From Evernia prunastri (Eukaryota; Ascomycota; Lecanoromycetes; Lecanorales; Parmeliaceae), in assembly GCA_003184365.1 (NCBI GenBank), contig NKYR01000059.1, forward strand, positions 1 to 64,000: a stretch of 64,000 nt of DNA. The letters are read 5' to 3'. The position numbers were made by a program, and so were the translations under genes. Shown piece by piece: positions 24,492 through 36,549 of the stretch. Each line of letters begins with the position of its first letter. Position 1 is the stretch's first letter. The notes beneath the pieces were generated by a model. It was not told the DNA's origin, ran no database searches, and saw only the letters and a list, made by a program, of their open reading frames with translations.

Positions 24492-26561
24492 TCATACCCT
24501 TCTACCTATTTTTCGTGGACTTGACCGTTTCTCCGCCGACCAAACCTTCACCGCTGTCTTATCTACCCCATGAAATTGGTAGAGAGGGCATGCTGACCCT
24601 TTTGGACAGCCTGGTTCGTCCGCACACACATGTCCATAGATGCAGTCCGGCTTGCGACATGTGGAGCCAAATCCACAGCGTATCCTTCTCAACTCTTGCC
24701 TCAAAAACCGAAGCTCATCGTCATTGAGTCTGGGGCCATGTCTATATCTGCAAACTCCTCCTACTGCAATTGCAGCGCAACGATCTGTCAGATGGTGGTA
24801 CCCACAGAATCGTTGTACTTCCATACGATCCAGCATACTTTCGGATGTCTCGTAGTCCACTTTTCCTAAATCAAAATCAACACGCTCATCGTCGATGTTC
24901 AGTAATATTCTCATCTCAGTCGACCAACTCGGATGGGTTTTGGCTTGAGGCCGAGCTGAGATCGGAACAGAGACGTCGACAGCGGCTGGCGATTTTATTG
25001 GGAGTTCGACTTTCTCTGTGACTCTCGCGCTAAGCTCCTCGCCCTTTTGCTTGATACTGTCGCACTCGGATTCTGGTCTTTGCAGATAATCGTTTTCTTC
25101 CGCCGATCTGTCGGTTTCCTTGAAGGGTGCGGACCGGAACACGCGTGGAAATTCCACCGAACTAAAGGGTAGACTCTCGAAGTAGGTGTTGCGTTCATAC
25201 GACATGAGCAGGGTGATACTGGAGGCGCTGATAGGGTTGGAGGCATAAGGCTCTAGTGTAAGCGCGTAGGCACTATTGTGACAGCAACCAAAGATCAAGT
25301 GTTTACATTGAACGTTATTAGTGAACAAGTGAAACATGCCTATCTCACAGTAAATACCTGATATGAAAGAAATAACTCATTAGGAGTCTGACATACCTTC
25401 TACCTTTTGCAACATCTTTTCCAGGTCGTGACCCACGTCCATAATCGTGAAAAGCGGCTGAGCTTGCGTAAATCCAAGCATAAAGTTTCGGACCTCCTTA
25501 TCGCTTAGAGGAATATCGGCACTGACGCAGCGAGCCAACAGGTCCTCAATGTCAATGTAGAGGTGCACCATAATACCCCAATCTTTGGCGTCGCCAAACT
25601 GCTGAAGATAATTCGATACTTCAGTCCGTATCCGATCTGCAGCCTCGACTCCACCCTTCCTGCCAGATTGAAGGAGGCTCTCTTGGATCTTGTATCCTTT
25701 TCCATCGATGAGAACACATACGTAAGGCGTCTTGTCTAAAGCCTTGCGAATCTCAAACAATCTCCGTTCAGCAGCTTCCGCTCTCGGGTTACCGCCCGGG
25801 ACACTCTCTTTCAATACTCTCTTCAATTCCATGTTTTCCTGATGGAGTTGAGTGAGAAGCTCATCTCTCTCGACATCTTGACGGTGAAGTTGACGTAGGC
25901 GTTGGGCAAAGTCGTCCGACTCACTCTGTCCATCGGCGTTGCGAGCTAGGGTCGATGCGCTGTTTTTATACATCGCTCTGCTGTGATCCCCCTGCGTCTC
26001 AAAGTTATCGTTGTCTTGTTTGTGAAAGGAGCGATCGCTATCGGGGATGTCATCTTCAAACAAAGACATCTTCTTATACATTGCCGCATTGAGTGAAATC
26101 TTATTGTTAGCGCCGTCTCCTGATCTGTGAAATGCTTCCACGCGTCCAGACTCCTCGTCATCATCATCATAATCGTCGACATCAGCATTGTAATTTGCTT
26201 CATCCTCAACATCGAAGTCGGTCGCTTTTGGAATTTTTATAATATCGTTGTCCAAGAATATGTCATCATGACTCCGCCCAGCAGGAACAGTGCGAGCAGG
26301 GCGAACAGGGCGAACAGGGCTACCATCGCTTAAAGGGTAGTTGTAGGTGTTCTCAGGAGGAGTAGTGGGTGCCGGACGAGTAGGGCCCGCACCTTCTGAG
26401 CCCGCAGGGCTGCCATTGACGAAATGGTGTATGTAGCCCTCCTCACATGTCGCAACGGCCGCAGAGCTACCAGGACTATCGTTGAGGAAGTGGAATTTGT
26501 AGCTCTCCTCAATCGGTGATCCCAGATGCTGGCCAGCAAAATTCTCCAACAAGTCTTCCAT
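24492..26561 (-). CDS. DUF7923 / CCCH zinc-finger protein
   Basis: Two exons (26561-25397 and 25339-24492) joined by a 57-base intron give 670 residues. Order of parts: a disordered acidic N-terminus with repeated LNDSPG / VNGSPAG / LSDGSP-like segments and a DDYDDDDEE run; a short coiled coil near 225-265 (QRLRQLHRQDVERDELLTQL); a DUF7923-type domain from about residue 279 (PYVCVLIDGKGY, then HLYIDIEDLLARC) that continues across the junction (CKHLIFGCCHNSAYALTLE); and a C-terminal cluster of Cys/His fingers near 560-650, including a clear C-x5-C-x4-C-x3-H (CGFGSTCRKPDCIYGH). This architecture is known in filamentous fungi, where the proteins are predicted RNA- or DNA-binding. Its function is unknown. 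The ATG at 26561 was chosen over one 68 codons upstream because that extension is unlike the family and overlaps the probable leader. Confidence 0.85.
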
Positions 26562-27286
26562 GTCGACGGAAGAAAAGAGAGGTGATGGTGAAGGTGGCGG
26601 GTGCAAAAGCCGGAGAGACAAGTAAAGCAAAAGTGTGGGAGGAAAGAACGACGGCCACAGCCAAATGTCGCGGGTATTTAGCGCTTTGTTCTTGCCTTTT
26701 AGCGCGAAGAGATTTGAGGAGCAGAAGTGATGACGGTAGTGAGCAAGAAGTGAGAGCCGAAACAACCGGCAATTGGATGAAGATCTCGCTAGTGATTAAT
26801 TTGGCAGCGAGTCGGAGTGCAATGATTTTGGAAAAGTGTTGTATAGCAAGTGGACAGCCGATCGGTGGATATGAATCATGGAGACATCGGAAAGGAACCT
26901 TGAGAACGTCAACGCTTAGTAATCTTCATGCATGGCGCCTATGCCGCTTGCTTGCCAAAACACAGAGCAATCTATCGATCTGAAAGCCCACACCAGAACC
27001 TTCGCGAAAGTTCTAACCCTCACTCATTGTGAAGCCGCAGAATGAGCGCCCACGGCGAAGCTCTTCTATTTCTCCCACGACATTCGACCGCCATTGTTGA
27101 CGTGTTAGCGACATCGGCCTCGCGTCTGAGAGGCTTTTACCATCCATAAAGGCTTTGATTCCAGCCTATTCGATGATAGAAGGTTCAAGAGACGAACAGC
27201 AACCTACTTCACAGAACGGATGCAAGAGAAGACGGAAGCGTCGTTTCATGGTATACCTTTGACCGAGTGCTCCAGTCATTAACGCT
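26562..27286. promoter_or_regulatory. Intergenic region: promoter of the CCCH gene and 3' flank of med13
   Basis: About 725 bases between tandem minus-strand genes. A pyrimidine-rich stretch on the minus strand just upstream of 26561 may be the leader or core promoter. Nothing else is recognisable. Confidence 0.4.
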
Positions 27287-30200
27287 TCACTCAGGGTCAT
27301 ATCGCATTGTCTCACTGACTGCCTTCCATGCCTTCCTCGCTGCAGCAACATGGAGCGGCAGCACACTCTTCACAGGATCCACCACGCCTCTCACCCTTGC
27401 TAGAACACCCAAGTTCCTGTACATTCCCAGTACATCTTTCAGTAGCGCCTTGTGCGGCTGCTGCCCATAAACAAGGTTTACGCCCAGCGGTATCAGTCCA
27501 TCCTCATCTCTAGGTCCAGCTCTTTTAACTAGAAACCCACTGGCCATACAGGCAGATCTACCATTTAGAGTATTGAGGTCATCCAAGGTACCATCCATCA
27601 CAATACCCCATGTCTGGTCGGTGACATCAATAAGTCGGGCTTCTAAATCGTGATCGCCAAAGGCGACGTTAGCTGGAGGTGTTCCGACTTGCGCAGCATT
27701 TCCTGCTGGCGTTGAACCAAGGCCTGAGATGTCCGGCGAAGGTGCGTTAGTCTGAGGAGTAGCCCCAGGTGTTGCTAAGAGGCCAGGAGCCAACTCCGAA
27801 GAGCTTTTCTGTAACTCTAAATAGGGAAAAGCGAGGAGGGGCTTAGCATCGACGCTGATGATTGTGCATGAGGTCGACGGCCGGCTAGAATCAACTAGCG
27901 CTCGTAGCCAGACTATATGTCAGGTCAGTATTGGAATACAAAACTGAATAACAAAGCCTGAGTACTTACCATCAACTTCCATCTTGGGCAAAGGACTATC
28001 TTTGCATATGACGAGTCGCCAAGGCACATTTGGTGGACGGAGCATGTCAAAAGAAGTTTCCAGGATCTCTCTGGATGCCTTCGAGAAAGGTTTCCACGGT
28101 GCCTCCTCATCCTTCCCAAGACAGTAGCACGCAACCCATGAGAGGACCCCAAAATTGTCTGTCCACGAAGCTGCGAGCCACTCGTTATTGGGATCCCAAG
28201 TGTAAGACACATGCACACAATTATCTGACTGCGTGAGTGGGGCCGCACCTTCCGACACCAGCTTGAAGTCGATTGTTTTAGGCACAGCTTTTGCGAGACG
28301 AATAGCTGGTGTACCCACGAAGTCTGATTCTCGACCGCAATTATTATATACCTCGAAAGCAAGCCGTCGGTAATCTGCAGGAGATGGTACAACTATACGT
28401 TCGGGACTCCAGACTAGTTCAAGCGGGACTATCCGCATAACCAAGTCATTTTGCCTTTGGAGCCGCCGTTTTCGGTAAGAATTAGGGAGTCTTGATAAGG
28501 CGTCCCAAAGCCCGGGCAGGTATTGCTGATCGTTGAAAGGATTAATCACATAGACGACGGTTGTGCCGCTTTGGAGCCCGAACTCCGGTAGCTTGCTGCC
28601 AAGCCCTTCACAGGCGGAAGCAACGCTCTGAAGAAGATCGTCCGGTGTAACCGTGTTCATGACCACGGTGACAATACGTTGGCTATGATCAGCAGGAGAG
28701 GCGCCAAAGTCATGTGAGCCCAGTTTGCAGCTCTGATAGGCGCCCTTGACCATGTTGAGGAAAGCCATAACCCCTTCTTCGATGTATCTGTTTTTTGGAC
28801 ATACGCAAAAGACATCGATATCCTTGGTCTCATGCGATGGTCCTAAGCTAAGTTCCTCCCAAAATGACAGGGCGGAGGCAGAGATTTCGGTTGATGCACC
28901 ATTGCGTTGAACACGGGTGTAGGGACTGTCGAGCTTGAAGATGGATCGTACCGTGGCGGTGAGTCCTCCAGCCATGTGGGGCGGCTTGAGGCCCCTTTGA
29001 CTCATTGTTGCTTGCTCCCTCGACACAGTAGCTGGCATCTTCTCGCCTAGACTGACAAAGTCTTTGAGGCTGCAATGCTTGTTGGTGGGGAAGAATGTTG
29101 ACAAAAATTGTATCATTGTATTCAGCAAGGATCGGTCCGGTATACTTTCTGCCACTGGATCTACTCCGTCAAAAATTGCACTATTTGAGGGAAGGAATTC
29201 AGATACTGCTTGACGAGCCACCATTTGAGCCACATCGACAAAGGCCTGTCCTACAGCTCTGAAATGCGGTTTTGGACGACCATGAAGTTGAGGCTCAGGA
29301 TTCAATGTATCAGTCGTCGTTTCGAGGGCCTCTACCGCTGAGTGTGGCACAGACTCGTGCAATCCTTTTTGAGGTGAACCTGCTAGGCTCTCTGCCGGAG
29401 GGTTTGAAGACGACGGTGTCACAGGGTTGTCATTTTCGTCAAGCTGCTCTCGCTTCCTTTTTCGTGACGGTTCGGTTGGTATTTCCAGGGGCGAATCCAT
29501 TGCGTCGTGAAGACTAGATACTTCCAGTGCGGAAGCTTCTTCCTCTTCATCGTTATCTGCTTCGTCACTGATTTAGTGACAGCTCAACCCCGAAGAACAC
29601 AGAAGCGACTAACCTGTATCCGTACTGTCTTCCGATGTGGACGTCTTAGTGCAGGCGCTGAGTTTCGAAAACTGGATTTCCTGATGGGAAGAGCGACCTC
29701 GGTGTTTTGGCTGAAATGGCAGCTCATCCACGTCGAAGGCGAATCGGCCCTGCATATTGTACTTGTCATCAAAACTGAAAGTATTTTCTTGGAACGGCAC
29801 GTGTTCGAAAGAATGTCTTTGGCTTCCATTGACATCTTGGAAAGTCGTTCCATGATGAAGATTTAGTTTCTCAAATGCTCCGTAGTCGACATCTTGGATT
29901 TTGACGGTGGACCCTAGACCCTTGCCATAATCTTCATCTCGCGAGGATTTGACTGTCGTCGGTAACACCACGTCACCTGCTGTGAAGGATGAGGTAAGCT
30001 CTCAATATTTACTAAGAGTGCTGGAAGACCAGGCAATCGGGTAACAGGATGCCATACCTTGTCTTTCAATTAGATTCTCTCGATCCTGGGCAACATTTCG
30101 ATCTGATTCGTTATCGCGTATTTCGTGTGGCGTCACCCTCAACCCTCGTTCGTCATATGCCACGGAGTGTTCGTTCGTCTCGTTCGCCTCGTCTAGGGTC

Positions 30201-31910
30201 ATCACTTGACCTGTTTCCCGCAGATCCTCGTCCATCACACCCGGCTCATCGAAAAAACTGAAGTCTGCTTCAGTAAGGCCGTTGGATGCGAACATATCAA
30301 TATCCATGTCTTCAAAAAGGTCATCGTTTTCTTGAGCGTCATAGTCTCCATGCACCTGATCGTTTGGGCGTAATTCCTTCTCTTCGTCGTCATAGTCACC
30401 CGATTGTATTTTATTGGAACTTGAAGCCACGAGAAGTGGTGGCAGTATTGCATCCGGTGGTGTGGGATAAATTCCGCTTACATCTTGTGGGGTAATACCT
30501 TGGTCCAACGGGATTCCGAAGGGAGATAAGCTGTCTTCGTCGTCCAAATCTTCGACATCTTTCAAGACCTGAGCTTCTTGGTTCTCTTCCCGCAACCTGG
30601 CTTGCAATGCCTCCGTACGGGCAGCTTTTCCTAGAAACCATGACTCAGCTTCTTCCAAAGGGTCGATGGAGCCATCCACGATAGGACTGTTGAACGATCC
30701 GCAATTGACGCTAGTGACCGGAATGATCACATCCTCACAAAAGCACAGATCAGCTGGCCATAGTAAGATTAGCGGGCCCTTGGAGATATTTGTATCACGT
30801 TCAGTCTGGATTCGGATCCACGTGACGTCTGGCACGATCCTTATGCCTTGATGCGCTAGACGCGATGATATCGAAGCTTTGACTTCCGCGATTGATTTGC
30901 GCTGGACGTCGTTGTTTGGGGATTCCTCCAGTCCAAGATATTTACACCTGACCCCAGAGGGTGAGAGTAGTAATAGCGATCCGACAGCCAAAGCGGGCGG
31001 GTTACCTGCCTTCGAAAGCATTGCGGACATCCTGATATGCCTTGGCAGCCGGGTCTGAGAGAATGAGATCAACAATGTTCCGGACGAAAGCCACTTGACG
31101 TCGAGGGATAATTTTGTTGTTGTGGCTGATGGATATAGCTCTGACACGTCGAAGAGGTCATCTCCCAGCGTCCGCACGTCTATACATGCGTAGGGCCCGA
31201 CTTGGACCCATCCTTGTCCCTTCCCCAAAGAATGCGACAGAGAACGAGATACCGCAGAGATGAAATTCGAGTAGACCTCGGAAACAGAATGATCCTTGCT
31301 AGCGACCCATGCTTCCCTTCTCTTGTGATCCGACTCATTGATCGACGATAGTGGGTATGAGGCGGCATTTGATCCATAAGCTTGAGTGTTCAGTTCTCTG
31401 GTTGCTGCAGAGGTTGACTGGGTGGAGCGCGCTATCTTGATCGAAGGTGGGGCTGACACGTGGGAGCTCGTAGCAGCAACCAAATCTCCTGAGCGCACAG
31501 ATCCGACACATGTACCTTCTCACCCAGTCAGTGGACACATCTGTAAGAGAGACAAGGAATCCCACTGTCGAGGCCATCTAGACCCGAATGCCGAACAATG
31601 CCTTCGTCTAGAGCTTGGGACAAGCTGAAGACCCACACGCCAGCTTTGTCCTTGTCAAGAAGAACATGGTGTCCATCCTCGCGCAATATGTATTCCGCTA
31701 CTTGTAGAAAGTATGCTGAATCTTCTTCACCCTCGCTCGATGTACGGTTGGGCAAAGCCGACTCATCCTGCTGGGTTTTGGAGTATAATGCCCAATGTAT
31801 CTCTTGGATGTCCCCCTTGGACCAAGTCAGCAATTGAATGGATACCCAAGGAATCATGGGACACTCACAACCTTGAAGACATTGGTCGATATGTCATCAG
31901 GGAAGTCCAT
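27287..31910 (-). CDS. med13: Mediator complex subunit 13 (Med13/Srb9)
   Basis: Six exons (31910-31869, 31815-31566, 31515-30058, 29979-29614, 29556-27970, 27912-27287) join in phase to 1442 residues. Med13 is part of the Cdk8 kinase module, which reversibly binds Mediator and mostly represses RNA polymerase II initiation in the nucleus. The N-terminus MDFPDDISTNVFKV-GDIQEIHW is the Med13 N-terminal signature. The middle contains GITPQDVSGIYPTPPDA and ADFSFFDEP, the short motifs typical of the disordered linker. The C-terminal domain has IVPLELVWSPERIVVP and a final LKDVLGMYRNLGVLARVRGV segment. A basic patch SRKRKREQ is a likely nuclear signal. Length is in the normal fungal range. The exon 2/3 junction (GTGGGA donor, AAG acceptor) is the least certain. 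It is divergent from enp2 with 483 bases between start codons. Confidence 0.93.
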
Positions 31911-32393
31911 GCCCCCTTTCATGTGCCAATCGGCGCTGCGACTTGTAGCAACTCATAGAATAGCTGTGTGCTGTAGAAGTGCTTCGCTTTGGGCAGATGA
32001 GGCACATTCTGAAGATTCGATGTACTAGAGTTCCGGCGGTGCGCGATGCAGTTGATTGATGCTAGAAACGATGTACATTCGAGCAGTAACATCTGATGTT
32101 CAAGAATGAAATATAAGTATGAGACTGCGAGCCTTCGCCTGCTTCACTCCTCCCTCATGTTGCGCAGATCTTCGGTTCGGGCCCTCGGGAAACTTAAGTA
32201 GAAGTTACCCTAGAAAGCCTCGAAAGCCTCGAGAATTTAGCGCCGGGTGCAGCCGCTGCCATGCATGATATCCTCTTCAAAGATTCTCGAACATGTTCTA
32301 TGTGCGTTCGTTCGTTCTGCAGCTACCTTACTCTCCCTCTACAGCTCTACCCTACTACCCCTCTACGGCAAATTCAAGCGGGACTAAACCACA
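31911..32393. promoter_or_regulatory. Shared divergent promoter region, med13 and enp2
   Basis: The 483 bases between the two start codons must serve both genes. The enp2 side has a pyrimidine-rich run (about 32320-32360: CTTACTCTCCCTCTACAGC-like) just upstream of its ATG, common in fungal leaders. No TATA box is convincing. Confidence 0.5.
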
Positions 32394-34775
32394 ATGAAGA
32401 TCAGCAATCACTCTGCTGTTCCAGTCTATACCATCTCAGGCTCTTCCACCGCACGACCTCTTCCTGAATGGTTGGCTAGAAAACGAAAAAGAAGTCTAAA
32501 AAATGATCCTGAATATGCCAGTCGCATTGAGCTACTGCAGGATTTCGAATTCGAGGAGGCTAGTCAATGTGTGAGTAATCTTTGCTGGTCGAACTTCCGT
32601 CAACGCATACCCTGTTGGCCCATAGAGTTTCTGTGGACCAAAAGCACCATAGCTTCAATCAAATCCGGGCTTCCTGCCTCAAAGAAGCCATGCTGACTGC
32701 AGAATGTGCAGGTGAGGGTGAGCGATGATGGACAATGGGTCATGAGCACCGGTATGTTCTCGATAGCACCGTATGCTTGCTTTCTACCATGCCTCGGGCG
32801 CTTGTGGACAACGATTGCTAACACACCACCAGGAACCTATAAGCCGCAGATACATACACACTACCTACCCCACTTGTCGCTATCTTTCGCCCGTCATACC
32901 ATATCTCTCAACACCACCTTCCTCTTATTATCTACAGATTACTCCAAATCTCTACATTTGCAGGCAGATCGTTCTCTTGAATTCCACACTCCACTCGGCT
33001 GCCACCATACCACCAGGCTTCCGCGGTATGGGAGAGACCTCAAGTATGACAAGCGATCGGCCGAAGCTCTGATCCCTGCTGTTGGCGTCAATGAAAACGG
33101 CAATGGGGAGGTCTTCAGATTGAATCTAGAAGCGGGACGGTACATGCGAGGATATGAAGTCGATGTTGGTGGTGATGACTTTACGTCAAGCGGTGGAGGT
33201 GCACTCCAGGGTGGAATCAGTGCGGGAAGTGTTAATACTGCTGCAGTCGCAGAGGAGTCGCATGGACTTTTGGCTTTTGGAACATCCCTGGGTACTGTGG
33301 AATTCTGGGACCCGCGCACAAGAGTTCGGGTTGGGCTTTTGCAAAGTCCCAGAGAGCCAAGCCCGATGGACGGGAGGCAAGAAATCACAGCTTTGGAGTT
33401 CGACCGCTCTGGATTAGGAATAGCCACAGGGTCTTCCACAGGGTTGATCCACCTTTATGATCTCCGGTCATCTTCTCCGTTGCTGAAGAAGGACCAAGGT
33501 TATGGATACCCAATACAGACGCTCATCTACCTTACATCCTCGATTTCGACTCGGGCACAGACCGCTGAACCTAAGATACTGTCAGCAGACAAAAGAATCA
33601 TCAAAATCTGGGACCAGCGAGATGGATCGGCCTGGACATCTGTCGAGCCTGCTGTGGATATCAACTCAGTAGCGTGGTGCAAGGACTCTGGAATGATCTT
33701 GACAGCAAATGAGGGACGGCAACAACATAGTTTCCTGATACCACAACTTGGACCAGCCCCCAAGTGGTGCTCATTCCTTGACAGTCTTGTTGAGGAGATG
33801 GCGGAGGACCCGAATGATCCTAATGCATTCACTAGCCAGAAGGCTGGAGACGTCTATGATAACTATAAATTCTTGACGATGCAGCAGCTACAGTCCCTAA
33901 ATCTTGTTCACTTGGTGGGGACCACCAGTCTGCTCCGCCCCTACATGCATGGCTACTTTGTCGCGCAACGACTTTACGAAGAAGCGAAACTCATAGCAGA
34001 TCCGTTTGTGTGGGAGGAAGAACGGAACAAAAGAGTGAAGAATAAGATTGATACAGAAAGGGAGAGCAGGATCAGGGGGAACAAAAAGGTCACAGCCAAG
34101 GTCAACAAGAGGCTAGCAGAAAAGGTGATGGAGCGAGAAGAGCGAGAAGAGCGAAGGCATGCGAAGAGGATCCTCGAGAGGGGTGGAGATGATGACAAGA
34201 CGGAGGATGCCATCACGACGGCTGGTGTGGAGGAGAACCCCACAGGCAGTCTGCTGGCAGATCCTCGTTTCTCTAAGCTGTTCCAGGACGAAGACTTTGC
34301 CATCGATGAGCGCTCACGCGAATTCCAATCGCTAAACCCGAGCACGAAACCGGGGCTTCTGGAGCCTACCAATGGCACTGGGCGCAAGTTGACTGCTGTA
34401 GAAGAGGAGGCTCTTGCGGACATACCCAGATCCGACTCCGACGAGTCGAGTGGAGAGGAGGAGGTGCCCAAGATAAAAGACAGTGGACGCATCTCTTCGG
34501 TATCTTACAAGAGATCCGGTCATCGACCTCAACAGCCCCAGATGCGAGTTACATCCTCCAAGAAGCCTCAACAGGAACGAGACCGCTCCTTCGGGTCGCG
34601 ATCTGAGCATAGCAAGTCGACCAGGACCAACACGAATACGGTCGTAGGGGAGCGGGAGATTACATTTGTCCCGGAGAGGAAGAAGAAGGTTCAGAAGTTG
34701 GAGAAGTCGGGGGTTGATACTAGGCGAGACAAGGGAAGGAGAAGTGCAAGCGGAAATGTATTCAGAAACATTTGA
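32394..34775 (+). CDS. enp2: Ribosome biogenesis protein Enp2/Nol10 (WD40 protein)
   Basis: Three exons (32394-32570, 32703-32751, 32833-34775) join in phase to 722 residues. Enp2 (human NOL10) is a nucleolar WD40 protein needed for early 40S subunit assembly in the small-subunit processome. Recognisable blocks: the N-terminal LPEWLARKRKRSLKNDPEY and RIELLQDFEFEEAS; then STGTYKPQI and FGTSLGTVEFWDPR within the beta-propeller; IIKIWDQRDG; and near residues 510-535 DPRFSKLFQDEDFAIDERS, the NUC153 motif. The C-terminus is a highly charged, basic tail with coiled-coil character, as expected. The 49-base second exon encodes only NVQVRVSDDGQWVMSTG. The first intron (132 bases) and second (81 bases) have standard ends. 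Confidence 0.95.
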
Positions 34776-35054
34776 TGTACACTTAGCGATAATTGATACC
34801 CGGTCAGTAGCATTTTTGACCAGAATTAAAGTCTCTGCGTAGGCTGGTTCATCTTCATGTTTACAGCTGGTGCAGGAAGGATGAATGCCAGATGGTGCAC
34901 GTGACCAGACCTTGGACCGAGGTCCAACTTCGCTATTGTCCCCCTCGTCCATCCTTCCGGCACCAGACCACCGTCATTGCCTATCAACGAGTGACAGTGA
35001 AAACTGACAACAGTCTCCCCTTTGTCCTACAGTATTACCTGTGTCTCGTTCATC

Positions 35055-35950
35055 ATGGTGACAGACGCAGTCGTATACCACCCTACGGTAGCTCACTACC
35101 TACGCTTCGTTGCGACAACAGGTAGGTCTCAGACGCTCCCCACACCCTTGACCCCTCGTGTTTGCCCCAATGCTAACACACTCCTCTCCACAGTCGGTCG
35201 CGATAAGCTCCTCCGTACCCTTCAATACTTCTCCCGCTTCTACGCCTGGTATCTCTTCCGCACCAACAACCCTGCCAGGCTCATCGCGCCGTACGAAGCC
35301 ATCAAGAAACAATTTGGCCTCACACGGAAAACGTTACGTCTGGGCAAGAATGTGGAACATTTCAAACTAGCGGCCGTGGCCGCTGACAGCAAGAGCATGG
35401 ATCCAGTGCTGAAGTACTGCGCCGTGGGACGACAACTGGGGTATGCGATATACTTGAGTTTGGATGCTGTTACATATGTGAGTACCCATTTTGGATGTTT
35501 GTATCAGGACAGGATAAAGTAGGAGCTGATTTTCCCGGGCCAGCTTGATGCTGCAGGAATTCGGCCCTTGGCGAGCGCGAAGAGGTTACAACAGGAGGCT
35601 TACAGGGCGTGGTTTGCGGGTTTGACGTTTAATGCCATTGCTGGGCTTTACACCTTGTGGCAGCTACGGCAAAGGGAGCAGAGCATCGACAAAAATGAAG
35701 GGGAGGGCGTCGTGGAAAGCAAGAAGATCATGAAGTCAGTCCTCAGCCAAATCTTTAATGATCGAAGGTAGACACTGACGACCACAGGGAGCGCAATACT
35801 ACAAACTTGCAGCTCATCTCAGACCTTTGCGATCTTACGATTCCTAGCGCGGCACTTGGCTATGCAAATCTTGATGATGGCATCGTTGGGTTGGCTGGGA
35901 CGGTGAGCAGCTTGATTGGGGTATGGAGCACATGGAAGAAGACGGCCTAG
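35055..35950 (+). CDS. pex11: Peroxin 11, peroxisome proliferation factor
   Basis: Four exons (35055-35121, 35194-35477, 35544-35734, 35788-35950) give 234 residues, the usual size for Pex11. Pex11 is a peroxisomal membrane protein that bends and elongates the membrane during peroxisome division. The N-terminus (VVYHPTVAHYLRFVATT, then VGRDKLLRTLQYFSRFYAWY) forms the amphipathic helices used for membrane remodelling. RKTLRLGKNVEHFKLA is the conserved basic block. The C-terminus LDDGIVGLAGTVSSLIGVW carries the last hydrophobic helix. All introns are short (53-72 bases) with good acceptors. It follows enp2 in the same orientation after 279 bases; I infer no functional link between them. Confidence 0.95.
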
Positions 35951-36549
35951 AGCAAGACTCGGTACCTAATGCTCAAAGATGATACTTGACGACGCGTCTG
36001 GGTCTATATGCATGGAGACCCTCATGTGAGAATTGGCGTTGAAACGATAGTGGTGCAACGAATGTTCCGAAGAGCTAATTGTCGGCGATCTGAGCTGTGG
36101 GGAAGTATATAAGTTCTTCCTATATTTCATACATATGCGTCTGATAGGAAAGGTCTCCACGGGTCACCGTCGATCACTACTCTTTGGATTTGTGAGGTGA
36201 CTCCCCATAAGTTGACACATGATGAGACGTTTCTGAGCCTGATCCCTAGCTTTGCTGGTGTTTCTGCGCTTTCGTTCCTGGACGCTCATGGCACGTCAGA
36301 GTCGAAGCCAATATATCTTGACCACTGCTTGAACCAGTCTTTACCTCTCACTGGACATTGGAAGTTCCCTTTCGACTAAATGTTCTGGTCCCCAATCTTA
36401 GATATTTTCAACTGAATTTCTTGTCCCCAATCAAAACGAACCATATCCTGCGCTTTCACCTTGGGTAGGCTTGGGAAAGCTTGGCGAAGATCCCGAGGTC
36501 TGCTTTTCTTCATCACTCTTCTACCTTTCCATCTTATCACATTACGGGC
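35951..36549. promoter_or_regulatory. Intergenic region upstream of the long coiled-coil gene
   Basis: About 600 bases. It holds the 3' flank of pex11 and the promoter of the next gene; no motif, repeat or RNA gene is recognisable. Confidence 0.4.
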